Below are positions 47,460 to 57,476 of a stretch of 64,000 nt of DNA, piece after piece. The stretch comes from Thysanoteuthis rhombus (lineage: Eukaryota > Mollusca > Cephalopoda > Oegopsida > Thysanoteuthidae). The stretch is from NCBI GenBank assembly GCA_963457665.1, contig OY735212.1, positions 1,711,397 through 1,775,396 of the forward strand, in the 5' to 3' direction. The notes beneath the pieces were generated by a model. That model saw only the letters and a program-made list of their open reading frames with translations, was not told where the DNA came from and ran no database searches. Numbering within the stretch: the stretch's first letter is position 1; each line of letters begins with the position of its first letter. The position numbers were made by a program, and so were the translations under genes.

Positions 47460-47614
47460 TGTTTCAGCAAGTCTGCTCTCCTTGGTACCTTCTGTACAAG
47501 TTCTACTCTCTTGTGAAAAAGGCTCAAATATTACACACTGGAGAGTTACTCCATCCTTGCCATAAGCAAATTACCAAGTTAAACGAAGATTAACCCATCT
47601 ATTGTCTGACATTT
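47460..47614 (-). repeat. 5' LTR of the 43.6-47.6 kb copia element
   Basis: Matches 43592-43777 as described there. On the minus strand it begins TGTCAGACAATAG and ends in ..CTGAAACA, a TG...CA pair. Confidence 0.55.
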
Positions 47615-48224
47615 GCAATACGTGATTGGTCGATCTTAGCTTTTGCAATCAACTTTTGAGAACAAAGGCTTTGACTTTGGAAGAATTTCTTAAATGCATA
47701 TCCGATATATGATCATGGAATGATATATCAAGAATGCTTTGTTTCATCCCTCTTTGAGTGACTGGTAGGCCTTGCTCTTCTTTTTGTCATAACATCACTG
47801 ATGAGACTGTAGTGTCAAAGCTGTATGCTCTTGTTTTGGGCTCTTCAATTGTTTTTTTTTTTTTTTTTTCAAGATGCTTTTTATTCTGTTTGAAGCAGTC
47901 CACCCAACCATTTTCCATCTTGTAAATTCTTGAACCTTTCGTCCTCTGAAATGTTTCTCTATTGTTAGTATCAAAGTGTTACAGCCTTCCTGAGTACTTG
48001 ATCCCATTTATGGTACTTATTTCTATACTGCAACTTTCTTGAGTATTTGTTTCTAGCTTTTTATGCTGACTTCATGGTGGTTGTCCTTAATACATATAAA
48101 CTATCTTAATCTATGGAATGTTAAATGGTTGCAACCAGAGTCTTGAGCAATGCAGGCCCTGCAGGTTGGTTGTTTGGATCATTGACTATGCAGTTTTGAG
48201 TCTCTAATACCTAGCCTCTCCTCC

Positions 48225-48239
48225 ATATATATATATATA

Positions 48240-48277
<38 letters not shown>
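48225..48277. repeat. (TA)n/(TG)n microsatellite
   Basis: TA, then gtgtgtgtgt, then TA, the same layout as the repeat at 14227-14304, followed by a T run. Confidence 0.95.
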
Positions 48278-48282
<5 letters not shown>

Positions 48283-48560
48283 TTTTTTTTGGGTTGGCCA
48301 CGTGCAAGCTCTTTTATAGCCACGTGCGAGCTCTCCATATTGCAGGGATCTTGGCCATGCGGATAGCATGGCTCAGTTTTGACTCGGTTTCAGTATACAA
48401 ATGTTTTCATGTGATTTTATTATGAATCTATTCTAAAGAGGGCAATGTTCTCCTTTTACCTGTATGTTATACTGAGAGTCTCAACATAGGCTATTGCATT
48501 GGCAGTTCTCCAAGGACTGGTTTCACCCTTTGCTACAAGAGCATGAAACTTTGCACTAGA

Positions 48561-48605
48561 TCTGAGGTTCCCAACCTTTTTGTCCCTCTGTACCCCTTGG
48601 GCATT
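48561..48605 (+). mobile_element. hAT-like transposon terminus
   Basis: tctgaggttcccaacctttt then tgtccctctgtaccccttgg, close to the CAGTGGTTCCCAACCTTTTTTGG..GTACCCCTT ends of hAT elements. No second end was found. Confidence 0.5.
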
Positions 48606-48779
48606 TTGACAGGTTCCCACGTACCTCCAGTAATCATTAAATTCATAAAATTATATTGATTTTAACAAGAGCTCGGTTGAGTCGTTTGTGAAAAGTTTCT
48701 TCTTCCAGCTTCACAAGATACTCTGATTAATTTTCAATAAATACCTGTCTTACATTGTAACTCATTACTTTAGGTCATC

Positions 48780-49250
48780 TTTAGCCCATCTTCAGCTGTC
48801 CTCTCTTTCTTGGGCCTGCTGGTATCCATTTGCAGCTCCTTTTGTATGATGGCTCAAGACATGCCCCAATCAGTAGGGGTACCAGCTACAAATGCTGGTT
48901 GTGATCTTTCCCAACCTCTTTATTTCACACATAGTCTTTTATTTTGATGCCCATGATTTTACATAGGCTTCTAGAGTCAAAGGTTTCCAATTTCTTCTAT
49001 TATGGGCTTTTAAGTGGCCAAGTTCCAAAGCCATAAAGCATCGCAGATGCCATGTTCAATTTTGTTATCAATAAAAATCTCCTTTTCCGTACTCCGATCA
49101 GCAGGCTGAATGTTACCTTTCCAATCCTGCGTTTTAGTTCATCGCGAGGTCACTAGTTTTGCTAATGGAACTACAAAGGTACGTGAAGTTCTCTGACCAC
49201 TCAACTTTCTTCTGGGTAATGGAGACCTCTATTAACACTTGATCTCTGCT
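48780..49250 (-). mobile_element. LINE reverse-transcriptase fragment, copy 3
   Basis: The minus strand gives DELKRRIGKVTFSLL, then LITKLNMASAMLYGFGTWPL, then KLETFDSRSLCKIMGIK and DYV-NKEV. These match the post-catalytic region of RTE-like LINE proteins ('R-R-I-G-K-A..T-K-L-x-x-x-x-x-x-L-L-Y-G-x-E-T-W..F-x-x-R-x-L-R-x-I-x-G'). Stops and frameshifts make it inactive. It belongs upstream of the tail fragments seen at 24240 and 33690. Confidence 0.7.
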
Positions 49251-49624
49251 CAATAGAGTTATTTTTATACTGAAGCAGCTGAACTGGCGTCAAAAAAAAG
49301 AAAAGGGCAGTCTATACATTATCAACTGATTTCAGTTTGTCTTAAACTTTCAGACTAAATTCAATTTGAGATATTCAAAGTTAAATAAACTTTTAGAAAA
49401 CCACTTGGTTGAATGATCAAAAACCTCCCCACTAAACTTGATTGTGCACCTACCTCCATCAGCAAATTACTCTCTATTTTTGACTGATTAGGGTAGCTGA
49501 AGAGGTTTTTTTTTAAAATTTTGGGAAGGGGGTTCAAATCTTCCTCTAGGTGTTGTGAGGATGATGGACATGTTATTTCATCAATTGGTTATTAATCCTC
49601 TGTATTTTACATGAGAATTTTCAT

Positions 49625-49965
49625 CTTAATCCACTTCAGGCTTGCTAGGCCTCTCTAAGCTTCACCCGAAACCTGTTAACCACACTTTTCAGGAACATAT
49701 TCCCTACTCTGTCCGTTGCTATCCCCTCATGATGCTGGATGAGGTATTTGACTTTCCCTGTTTGAATCATCTGTCTCCTAATCTGGTTGCCAACCAAGGC
49801 TGGAGAGTCGAGTCTGTCCAGCTATTTACTCATAGCTGGAAGGTGAAGAGATGAAATCATTTTTTTTCTTTTTAAGGCATTACTGTAAAGTGAACACAAT
49901 CTGTCTCAGTCAGGGTTTGAACTCTGCTAATCATCAAGTCACCCACACCTCCAGAAAAATCTAAT
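49625..49965 (+). repeat. Interspersed repeat family C, longest copy
   Basis: Runs from atccacttcaggcttgctag through catgatgctggatgaggtat, ctcctaatctggttgccaac, ctatttactcatag, to tgtctcagtcagggtttgaa. Shared in parts with 27890, 30805 and 50276. It has no long open frame and its class is unknown. Confidence 0.6.
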
Positions 49966-50275
49966 TCAGAAAATGTGTCTTTGATAATAAAACTATTTTA
50001 GATTAAAATTGGCTCAAATTGGAACACTAAAACTCAGGATGGTGGAGACAATTGAGGGTTGTTTGAAACTCAAGTTATATCTGTATTTTGGTTTGTGTTG
50101 TGGGCAGTAAAAGAAAAAAAAGAACCTTACAGAAACCTTGCAACAAACCTGTTTCTATAGAGAAATAGCTTTTACCTTTTTTTCTTTTCCCCCTAGTTGT
50201 CAAGGTGTCTTGGGAAGATAGAGACTTGGTCACTTTTTATAGAATTTCCTTTCATTTTACTTGAACAATTTGTCG

Positions 50276-50478
50276 TAATCCATTTCCAGCTTGCTAATTC
50301 CGTCAAAGCTTCTGTAGAGCATCACTATCTATACATTTGGCAAACACCTTCCTTGCTCTGTTCCTTGCCAGCCTCACATGATACTGAATGGAGGGTTCGA
50401 ATTCAGAGTTGTCTGACTTCTAGACTGGTTACCAACCAAGGCTTATGAGCCTAATCTGTCCTGCTAATAGAGAATGAG
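50276..50478 (+). repeat. Interspersed repeat family C, copy 4
   Basis: Matches the left two-thirds of the 49625 copy (atccatttccagcttgctaa, ctagactggttaccaaccaa, aatctgtcctgcta). It stops exactly where the LTR beginning at 50479 starts, so the copia element probably inserted into it. Confidence 0.55.
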
Positions 50479-50751
50479 TGTTGCACTTGACATATTCAGG
50501 GTAGGAACGTCTGTCAAATCATACATCATGAAAAGGAATAAAACTGCACATCGTAGTAGGAGTAGTTTTATTAGAAAAAGCCTTCATGTGTACACAACAA
50601 AAAATAGCTATCAATATCGAATAGCAAAAGAATATACAGACACTGGTGACAACCAATTTATTGTCACTGCTTAATAAATATTCCATTAATTCCACTATCT
50701 GTTCTCATACTGTACAACCTTGTATTGATGCTTATAGGAGAGCACACAACA
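50479..50751 (-). repeat. copia LTR 1 (3' LTR of short unit)
   Basis: Plus-strand ends are TGTTGC at 50479 and CACAACA ending at 50751. It shares tgtcaaatca, aggagtagttttatt, aagccttcatgtg, agctatcaa and gttctcatactgta with LTR 2, in the same order. About 273 bp. Confidence 0.7.
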
Positions 50752-50756
50752 CAGAG

Positions 50757-51130
50757 TTAATATTCCAGTCTGTACTTCTTTTCGCCCATCCTTATAGATT
50801 CTTCCCTCTGCTCGAAATCTATCCCTGGGAAATGCCTAAGTTTCCAGTAATCATGTATTTTGAAATCAGCTGTCCGCATTCTCTTCATATCAGTGGGTGA
50901 GGCCATGACCCTAGCAGTAACAGTTTCGTTGTCAATCAAGAATAACGCTATTCACCGCTTCTCGCCCTGAATCAGTGGAGACACAATGATCTTCTGTATT
51001 CTGCACAAAACCATTTTCTTTTTTAGATAGTCAAGTGAGATTCTGTTTCAATTCCTGCCTGACTGCTTCAGTCTAAAAATGATTTATTTTAAACTAGTTT
51101 CTTTTTTGTTAACCTTGCAGCAGGACCTAA
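50757..51130 (-). pseudogene. copia RT fragment A
   Basis: The minus strand shows a KKKETS remnant, AVRQELKQNLT, KENGFVQNTEDHCVS, and then DMKRMRTADFKIHD and GIDFEQREESIRM. This is the part of RT between the 'L-Y-G-L-K-Q' region and the end of the palm, with the Y-V-D-D box destroyed by frameshift. It joins directly to ankyrin-related sequence on its upstream side, so gag to integrase is missing. Confidence 0.7.
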
Positions 51131-51395
51131 GTTCGAGATGAGTGACAATATATTTCAAAATATATTCTCCGGCATCTTCTTTTTCAAAGTATTTGTCATT
51201 TGCTCTAAATATTTGTAATTGTCTGGTCAGCTAATAGATATGAAACATTCTCAAGTTTCTTACAGTCACTCCATTACTATTAACTGTATCAACACTTATA
51301 TCTTTTATTAGAAAATATGCTGTTATTTGCTTTCTAAAGTGATGACACATTATTCCTTCAAAGTTAGTTCTGTAGATATTAGCTCCATGAAATAG

Positions 51396-51728
51396 TCAGT
51401 CATAACTGAATGTCCACGATGACAAGCTATGAAAAGGGCCACTGCCTGCAAAATGAACATCAGTATTGTGTTGTATGGGGCTCTGGGCTATTTTTAGATT
51501 GTAAAGACTTGCTTTCCAAGGACGATCCAATCTGTTCTCATAGCCAACATCATTTGGATTAGCCCTGCATTCATTCAACATGTAATTTACAAGAGCTAAA
51601 TACGCACTTTTAACTGCAATGTACAAAGGTGATGTTCCGTTTTGTTTGATAGATAGTATATGTTTGTGTTCTCCAAAGGAATAAAGTTGTAGTAATTTCT
51701 GAATTTCATTGATTTTTGTCCTCTTCAT
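51396..51728 (-). pseudogene. Ankyrin-repeat ORF in gag position, copy 1 (FEM1-like)
   Basis: An ATG at 51728, about 60 nt after the LTR end at 51790, opens a 110-codon frame starting MKRTKINEIQKLLQ. An ankyrin repeat follows, with NGTSPLYIAVKSAYLALVNY and MLNECRANPND. A second ankyrin repeat continues in another frame (ALFIACHRGHSVMTDYFMEL, about 51445-51385), so the frame is broken between the repeats. Just before the shift the minus strand reads ttcattttgcag, so a retained splice site is an alternative explanation. The spacing of the two repeats resembles the N-terminus of FEM1-type ankyrin proteins; that subfamily call is tentative. Gag is what normally occupies this place in a copia element. 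Confidence 0.65.
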
Positions 51729-51789
51729 TAAATTCTGCAATTGTTTATCACATGACCCATTCTCTGAGTGATAGAATTCAAAAAAAAAT

Positions 51790-52077
51790 TGTTGTGTTTG
51801 CCATAATTAGGATTGACACAACTGTCAAATCAAAATTAACAGAAATAAAACATATATACATTGTAATGGAAGTAGTATTTTTATAAACAAAAGAAGCCTT
51901 TATTTGTGTGTATATATACACACACACACATACACACACCAAACAGCTATCAAATTTGAATAAAAAATTAAAATATGAACGCCAAAGGTGATCAATTTAT
52001 CGTTCCTTCTGTGACCCCACTCCTAATTGTTCTCATACTGTAAAACCATATTTTTCTACACCTAAGAACACACAACA
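51790..52077 (-). repeat. copia LTR 2 (shared middle LTR)
   Basis: Plus-strand ends are TGTTGTG at 51790 and CACAACA ending at 52077. Matches LTR 1 along its length by the same ordered phrases, with a TG/TA/CA microsatellite expansion at about 51907-51940. About 288 bp. Confidence 0.7.
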
Positions 52078-52116
52078 AAAAGTGGTTTGTAATGTTGTTC
52101 CTTTGATATTCACCTT

Positions 52117-52650
52117 TTAGTTTATCTTTGTAATTCCTTCGTTTAACTCAAAATGAATCCATAGGAAATGCTTGAATTTCCCAAGATCTTCCATCTTGAA
52201 CTTAGTAGTCAGCATTCTCTTTGCATTAGTGAGTGAGTCCATGTCCCTAACAGCTAAGCTGTCAACCCAGTATGCTAGCACTCGTCTCTTCTCATCAAAC
52301 CTGATTAGAGTCATCACAATGATCAATTAGATTCTGCACAAAGCCATTTGTGCTTACCTGACTGCCTCCAGTCCATTTAATGATGTGTTTAATTTATAAA
52401 CTGGTTTCTCATTTGTGTCTAGCTTGGCCTCCAAGTCGTCTTGTAGCTCCATATAAATTTTGCAATCAATCGAAGCTTGCAAATATGCCGTTTTCACAAC
52501 CGTTTGATTGAGGATGAGATTATACTGAGCTGCCATTTGCATTAAGGCACATATCGATGTGATATTTGCAGTTGATGAAAAAGTCTTCTTATAATCTTTC
52601 CCAATTATTTGTCTGTAACCTTGCCTTGTATTTTTCAGATCCATCTGCAT
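52117..52650 (-). pseudogene. copia RT, main copy
   Basis: Two frames in series. 52650-52354 reads GYRQIIGKDYKKTFSSTANI, VVKTAYLQASIDCKIYMELQ and PVYKLNTSLNGLE. 52326-52117 reads VLAYWVDSLAV, where V-D-D should stand, then LTTKFKMEDLGKFKHFLWI. This is the standard copia RT order, inactivated by the D-to-S change and by a frameshift with a stop between the parts. Confidence 0.85.
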
Positions 52651-52689
52651 TTTCTTTCATTGCATATTTGGTCAGGGTGAATTATTTTC

Positions 52690-52823
52690 CTCAAGAGAAT
52701 TTCCTCTTTCATAGTATTAACCCACATCTGTGATTGAGTTGAACTCGTAGCTTCCTTGTAGGTTTGTGATACATTTCTGTAACAGTTGATTTGTGCCTGG
52801 TTATTGCATTCAACATTTGGCAT
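52690..52823 (-). pseudogene. copia linker upstream of RT
   Basis: QTYKEATSSTQSQMWVNTMK then EEILL, matching the 'P-x-x-Y-x-E-A-x-x-S-x-x-x-x-x-W-x-x-A-M-x-x-E' start of copia RT domains. The sequence downstream is frame-shifted. Confidence 0.75.
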
Positions 52824-53029
52824 TTAATCCTTTAAATACTGAGCTGGTTTCCTATATCTCTTGGGGGACCATGAAGTATTACATTCCACATCTGACCGAT
52901 TACTATCTTGACCACCAGATTTTATTTTAGACTTTTGAACCTCCTTTGGTTTCTGACTTGAAAGAAATCTTGTTCTGTAGAGATCATCATTTACAATTAG
53001 CAGTCAGTTTGAGTCTGGTACTCAAGTAA

Positions 53030-53700
53030 ATTCTTTGTGACAAACTTCACTGGTCTATGCTTCAGAACTTCTCAATTTTCTAATTAGTAAATCAAATATG
53101 AAAGGCAATTTTTATCATATCCAACAAATAATCCCTTTTCTCATCGTATTTTTAATTTCTTCTTGTCTTGTATGCGTTGCATACTGATCCCAAAACTCTC
53201 ATGTTGGAGAGGTTGGGTTTCCTCCTTGTTACCACGTAGTATGGGATTTGCTTTATACTATTATTAAAGCACCCATTGCGAATTACCAAATAGTCCTCAC
53301 AGTGTATAGCCATAATATTTTAGGCAGATTGCTTTTAATGATTATACACTTTACCATCACCAAAAGAGTTCTCCAACTCCTCTTGGTGGTTCCATTTGAT
53401 TTAGTGTGTAAAGTGTCTAAGTCTCATATCAGATGCCATCCTTACTGAACAATGATTGAATTCAGTACCATTTTCAGACCTTAAATACTTACAAGTCCCA
53501 TAAGGAACTGAATCTGCAATGAATCTTTTGTAGCCAACAGAGTATCACTCCTGTATTCCAGGAAATACAACATGACAAGTGAGAAATTCACGCTGAATAC
53601 GGTGGCCTATCTGGATCCATCTTATGCCACTGGATCAATAGGGCCGACCAAATAAGTGTGCACACATTCATGTTTGGCCTCTGCTCGTGTATTAGGTAGA
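53030..53700 (-). pseudogene. copia integrase (core and C-terminal part)
   Basis: The core shows a KRFIADSVPYGTCKYLRSEN segment followed by GTEF, the conserved 'L-R-S-D-N-G-x-E-F' region with E in place of the catalytic D. The C-terminal part (about 53150-53030) reads KGLFVGYDKNCLSYLIY and KHRPVKFVTKN, typical of copia 'G-x-F-V-G-Y' modules. Stops occur throughout. Confidence 0.75.
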
Positions 53701-53706
53701 TGGCTT

Positions 53707-54010
53707 CTACTCTAGGCTGATTCCCCCCCACCCCATGGTGTAATTCAAGTTTGACTTGTCTTCTTTGCCCTTAACTTTCATCACCTTTACAACTTCTTGT
53801 GATTCAATAACACCTTCATTGTTACATTGACCCAGGATTTTGTGGCAAGTCTGAATATCATAGCACCCATGACTATCATCTTCATTATTCTTGGAGATGT
53901 TAAAATGGTAAAGTCTGCTATACACTTCTATGCTGAATCTGGTACCATCTTCATGAATTACTTCAATCCAGTCCTCCTTAAATGTAACTGTTGCTCCATT
54001 GGTTGATGCT
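53707..54010 (-). pseudogene. copia protease-end and GAG-pre-integrase
   Basis: Reads GATVTFKEDWIEVIHEDGTR, SIEVYSRLYHFNI, then DIQTCHKILGQCNNEGVIES and MKVKGKEDKSNLNY. This is the pre-integrase zinc-binding region in which 'W-H-x-x-L-G-H-x-N' is altered to C-H-K-I-L-G-Q-C-N. It follows RT fragment B directly, an impossible order for one element, so two copies have been joined here. Confidence 0.75.
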
Positions 54011-54149
54011 GTTTTCCATCAGAATTCTTATCCTTGTCTTGTGAGCAGACGCCTGCATAATCTTCCTTTAATGCAATACCACTTCTTGCTCTATCAGCAA
54101 GTTCAGCATGATGTTTTTTTCTGGTTGGAATGTGTTGTTTCTGATGCCC

Positions 54150-54375
54150 TTTATTCAATATTATTGAGGCCATGTCCCAAGCAGCAACATTTAAGTCATC
54201 AGCCCAGAATAATAGCATTGTTCTCTCCTTATCAATCTGCTTTGTGTAAACACAATGATCAACCGAATTCTGTACAAATCCATTTTTGCTTATGCAGTCA
54301 TGTCACATTTTGTTCTAATTTGTACCTGACTGCTCTGCTTAATTAATAAACTGGTTTCTTTTTTGTTAACCTTGC
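54150..54375 (-). pseudogene. copia RT fragment B
   Basis: GLAARLTKKKPVY, AVRYKLEQNVT, KWICTEFG and then MLLFWADDLNVAAWDMASI. The catalytic box reads W-A-D-D. It corresponds to RT fragment A at 50757-51130 and, like it, is fused upstream to ankyrin-related sequence (EYDVLKSIVTHLEHARI). Confidence 0.7.
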
Positions 54376-54786
54376 TGCAAGACCTGTGTCATTGAGATGT
54401 ATTCTTGCATGTTCGAGATGAGTGACAATAGATTTTAAAACATCATATTCTATGGAGTGTTTTTTTTTTTTCCAGGAATTCATATGGTTTGTCTAAATAT
54501 TTCTTGAGTTTCCCTGTCATACATTTGATCATTATCAAAAAGGAATTCACCCCTTGACTGTTGTCTAGTCAGTTCCTGCAGCTAATAGATATGAAACACT
54601 CCCAAGTTTCAAGCATTCTATAGCTAACGTAAGTGAAGTCACTCTATTATCATTCACCACATCAGCACTTAAGACTTTACGTAGCAAATAACTGCATATT
54701 TTCTAATAAAAGATATGACACATTATTCCTTCAAAGTTAGTTCTGTAGATATTAGCTCCATGAAATAGTCAGTCATAACTGAATGT

Positions 54787-55101
54787 CTATGATGACAAGC
54801 TATGAAAAGGGCCACTGCCTGCAGAATGAACATCAGTATTGTGTTGTATGGGGCTCTGGGCTATTTTTAGATTGTAAAGACTTGCTTTCCAAGGACGATC
54901 CAATCTGTTCTCATAGCCAACATCATTTGGATCAACCCTGCATTCATTCAACATGTAATTTACAAGAGCTAAATACGCACTTTTAACTGCAATGTACAAA
55001 GGTGATGTTCCGTTTTGTTTGATAGATAGTATATGTTTACGTTCTCCAAAGGAATAAAGTTGTAGTAATTTCTGAATTTCATTGATTTTTGTCCTCTTCA
55101 T
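54787..55101 (-). pseudogene. Ankyrin-repeat ORF in gag position, copy 2
   Basis: A near-identical partner of 51396-51728, with the ATG at 55101, 62 nt from the LTR end at 55163. Across 54715-55173 versus 51342-51800 I count 8 differences in 459 aligned positions without gaps, all transitions. The second-repeat region here reads ACHHRHSVM rather than ACHRGHSVM. The same frame break between the two repeats is present, so the break predates the separation of the copies or was spread by conversion. Confidence 0.65.
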
Positions 55102-55162
55102 TAAATTCTGCAATTGTTTGTCACATGACCCATTCTCTGAGTGATAGAATTCAAAAAAAAAT

Positions 55163-55375
55163 TGTTGTGTTTGACGTAATTAGGATGGGAACAACTGTCA
55201 AATCAGATCTCATAACTGAGAAATAAACCAAATTGTCATTGTAGGAGTACTTTTATTGAAAAGAAGCCTTTATATGCACTCGACAAACTGCTATCAAATT
55301 CAAATCCCTCAAGAAAGTAGAAATTCTGGATCCACCCAATTTATCACCCATGCTTAATAGACAGTCCATTAATAA
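55163..55375 (-). repeat. copia LTR 3 (5' LTR, truncated)
   Basis: The plus-strand edge TGTTGTG at 55163 matches LTR 2. tgtcaaatca, aggagtacttttattgaaaa, aagcctttatatg, ctatcaaattcaaat and gcttaata..ccattaat follow in the same order as LTR 1 and LTR 2. Homology stops near 55375, before the region with gttctcatactg. Confidence 0.65.
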
Positions 55376-55705
55376 TAATCCTCTGGCCAGACTTGAACTC
55401 TCATCCCTTATCCTGAGAAGCTCTCCTTAAGTACCTTCTTAATAAGATCAACTTGTCAACTGGGCAGCATACTGGGTTTCTTCATGAAATTTTCTGGGAA
55501 ATGGGTTGATGGCCTTCTTGATGATAAATCAGAACATTTTGTCAAATTTTAACAAATAAAGAAAATCTTCACATTAACTTTTCTTTTCTACTCTTCACTG
55601 ACTTTGGTTTTTGTTGGTGTAATATTGTCTTATAGCAAAAATGGAGATATAAGGCAGCTTTTGACACATAGCTATTTTTTATCGAATGAATTAACTCCCC
55701 TGGTA

Positions 55706-55736
<31 letters not shown>

Positions 55737-57470
55737 CTCATTAAAAAAAAAAAACGACTTTATATTGCTTTGAAGGACCTGGATTTAAATCATCTATAGA
55801 TAACCTTTCTGGGTTTCACTGATTGTAACTTATTCGATTTAATGATTCTTCTTGAGACACAACCAGCATGGATTATTATTTGCGATTTATGTTTTAAGAT
55901 ATTTTTGATATATCTTGACACCCAACTATTTTATAAACGTTTTAAGTAGTTTTTGATTTTGAAATTAAACAAACAAACCAACTCTTTATTTCCGCTATGA
56001 ATTTCAATTTATTTTTCATTTTGAAATGTAAGAATACATTGCTTTAAATTTACAACTGCAATCATTAACTTCCATCACCCCACAAATTTTCAAAGTTGTG
56101 GGATGATAAAAGTTCAAGATAACAGTAGTACAAAAACTTATTTCAGACCATTATATACTTCAAAGTAAAAAAATAAATTGAAATTCATAAGCAAAATGAA
56201 AATTAGTTTAGGCTATTTAATTTCAAAAACAAAACAAAATGTATATGAATAAAATTTTTTGCAAAATATATAAAAAATCATTTATGCTATTCCGTTCAAA
56301 CTGCAAATTTAGGCTTCTCTTTTATCAAAGATTCAATTTTATTTAATAAAACAAAAATGCTACAATCCAATTGAAATGTAATCAAAACAAGGATGAAACG
56401 TAGAATTCAGACCACTTTTAGCAACATAAATTGAATATTGTGAAGAAATAGTACGAGATTGAAAGAAAAAACATTAATAGAAATAAGGATTATGTAATTA
56501 AACAAATCACTACCAGTGAAAACGGAAAAAACATTTGAGCACTCATAAACCAATATTGTACCAGAAAATGTAATAATACCTTCAAAACAAGGAGTAATAT
56601 TTAAATTTAATAAATTCATTTGTTTGTTTTATGAATTCTCTTATTTACTTGTATTTTTTTCAGAATGATGAAGCCTATCCTTACTTTTACAAAAAAAAAA
56701 AGCTGAATTTTTTGTCTCTAATGAAAATTTATTTTTTAAAATGTAGAATTTTTAAATGTAGAAGTCAAAGCTAGGTGAGAAATTGGGAGGTAACTTATTA
56801 CGTAAAATCTAACAACGCACGCAAAACCCTACCCGGTATCTCCATATTTGTTGTCTTATAGCTCGTTCTAGCTAGAGTTTAATTTCCTTCCAATTTTTTC
56901 TACGAACTGTCTAAATTTCTCCATCTATTACTCATTGACTCGATCTTGCTTTAAAAAAAAAAGGTTTTTCCATTTATATTGTCATTTCGTATAATGCAAC
57001 TTTTCAGTGATATTTTTGTTGAGAGGAAAATAATTTCCTAGTCACTAATATTTCTTAAAACTAAATTTGAAACTTCAACTGGGTTCATATTTTAACGTAG
57101 AAGAGGAATTCAGGTGATAAACTAAGTTACCTCCCTTGGTTTTTGTACCATAGCAGTTACCTCCCATTGTCCATAATTGTAATCTTCCTTTATCGATTTT
57201 ATAGGTAGTCGTAAAAGAACAAATTTGGCGTTAGTTGCAATTCTGATTCCTTTCTTTCTTTATTTGTAATTATATATATATACACTAAATTATTCATGCT
57301 GTAAAGAAAATGATAGTAGTATTCAAATCATTTTTCATTATACTGAATGCCAATGTGCTGCAACAGTTACGTTTTTTTTTTTCAATCGACTTTGAGATGC
57401 GTAATATTTTGGTACTGAGAGTTTATCCAAATGACACACACTTTACCCTCCCCCCCCCCATCGGCTGATT
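55376..57470. other. Intergenic, nothing recognised
   Basis: Very AT-rich, with a 29-nt T run at 55708-55736. No exon, LTR or named repeat was seen. Confidence 0.5.
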
Positions 57471-57476
57471 CACTAC

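Larger units (their letters stand above)
43592..47614 (-). mobile_element. Decayed copia (Ty1/copia, GalEa-like) LTR retrotransposon
   Basis: Read on the minus strand, the order is 5' LTR (47614-47460), a primer-binding-like site, gag with a zinc knuckle, an integrase-RT linker, reverse transcriptase, RNase H, and 3' LTR (43777-43592). Numerous stops, frameshifts and an AT-rich insertion at about 45660-46030 disrupt it, and most of the integrase is not recognisable. The overall span of about 4.0 kb is short for the family. The RT and RNase H wording resembles copia elements of aquatic animals (GalEa group); that placement is from memory of conserved phrases, not a search. Confidence 0.75.
50479..55375 (-). 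mobile_element. Tandem copia array with three LTRs and ankyrin cargo
   Basis: Minus-strand order: LTR (55375-55163, 5' truncated), ankyrin block, RT fragment B, protease/GAG-pre-integrase, integrase, linker, RT, LTR (52077-51790), ankyrin block, RT fragment A, LTR (50751-50479). The LTR ends follow the copia TGTTG...CAACA rule. The layout is two internal regions sharing a middle LTR, as unequal LTR recombination or nested insertion can give. Every coding segment is broken. A unit of the form LTR-ankyrin-RT piece-LTR is seen complete at 50479-52077 and partly repeated at 54150-55375. Confidence 0.75.

Noticed and set aside
51396-51740. Ankyrin frame as a working host gene exon
   Set aside because: It sits directly behind a copia LTR and primer region, is frame-broken between repeats, and occurs twice inside retroelement units. 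A retained splice site remains a minor alternative.
55380-55425. tRNA-like 'gacttgaactctcatccc' stretch
   Set aside because: No second box at proper spacing and no cloverleaf pairing.
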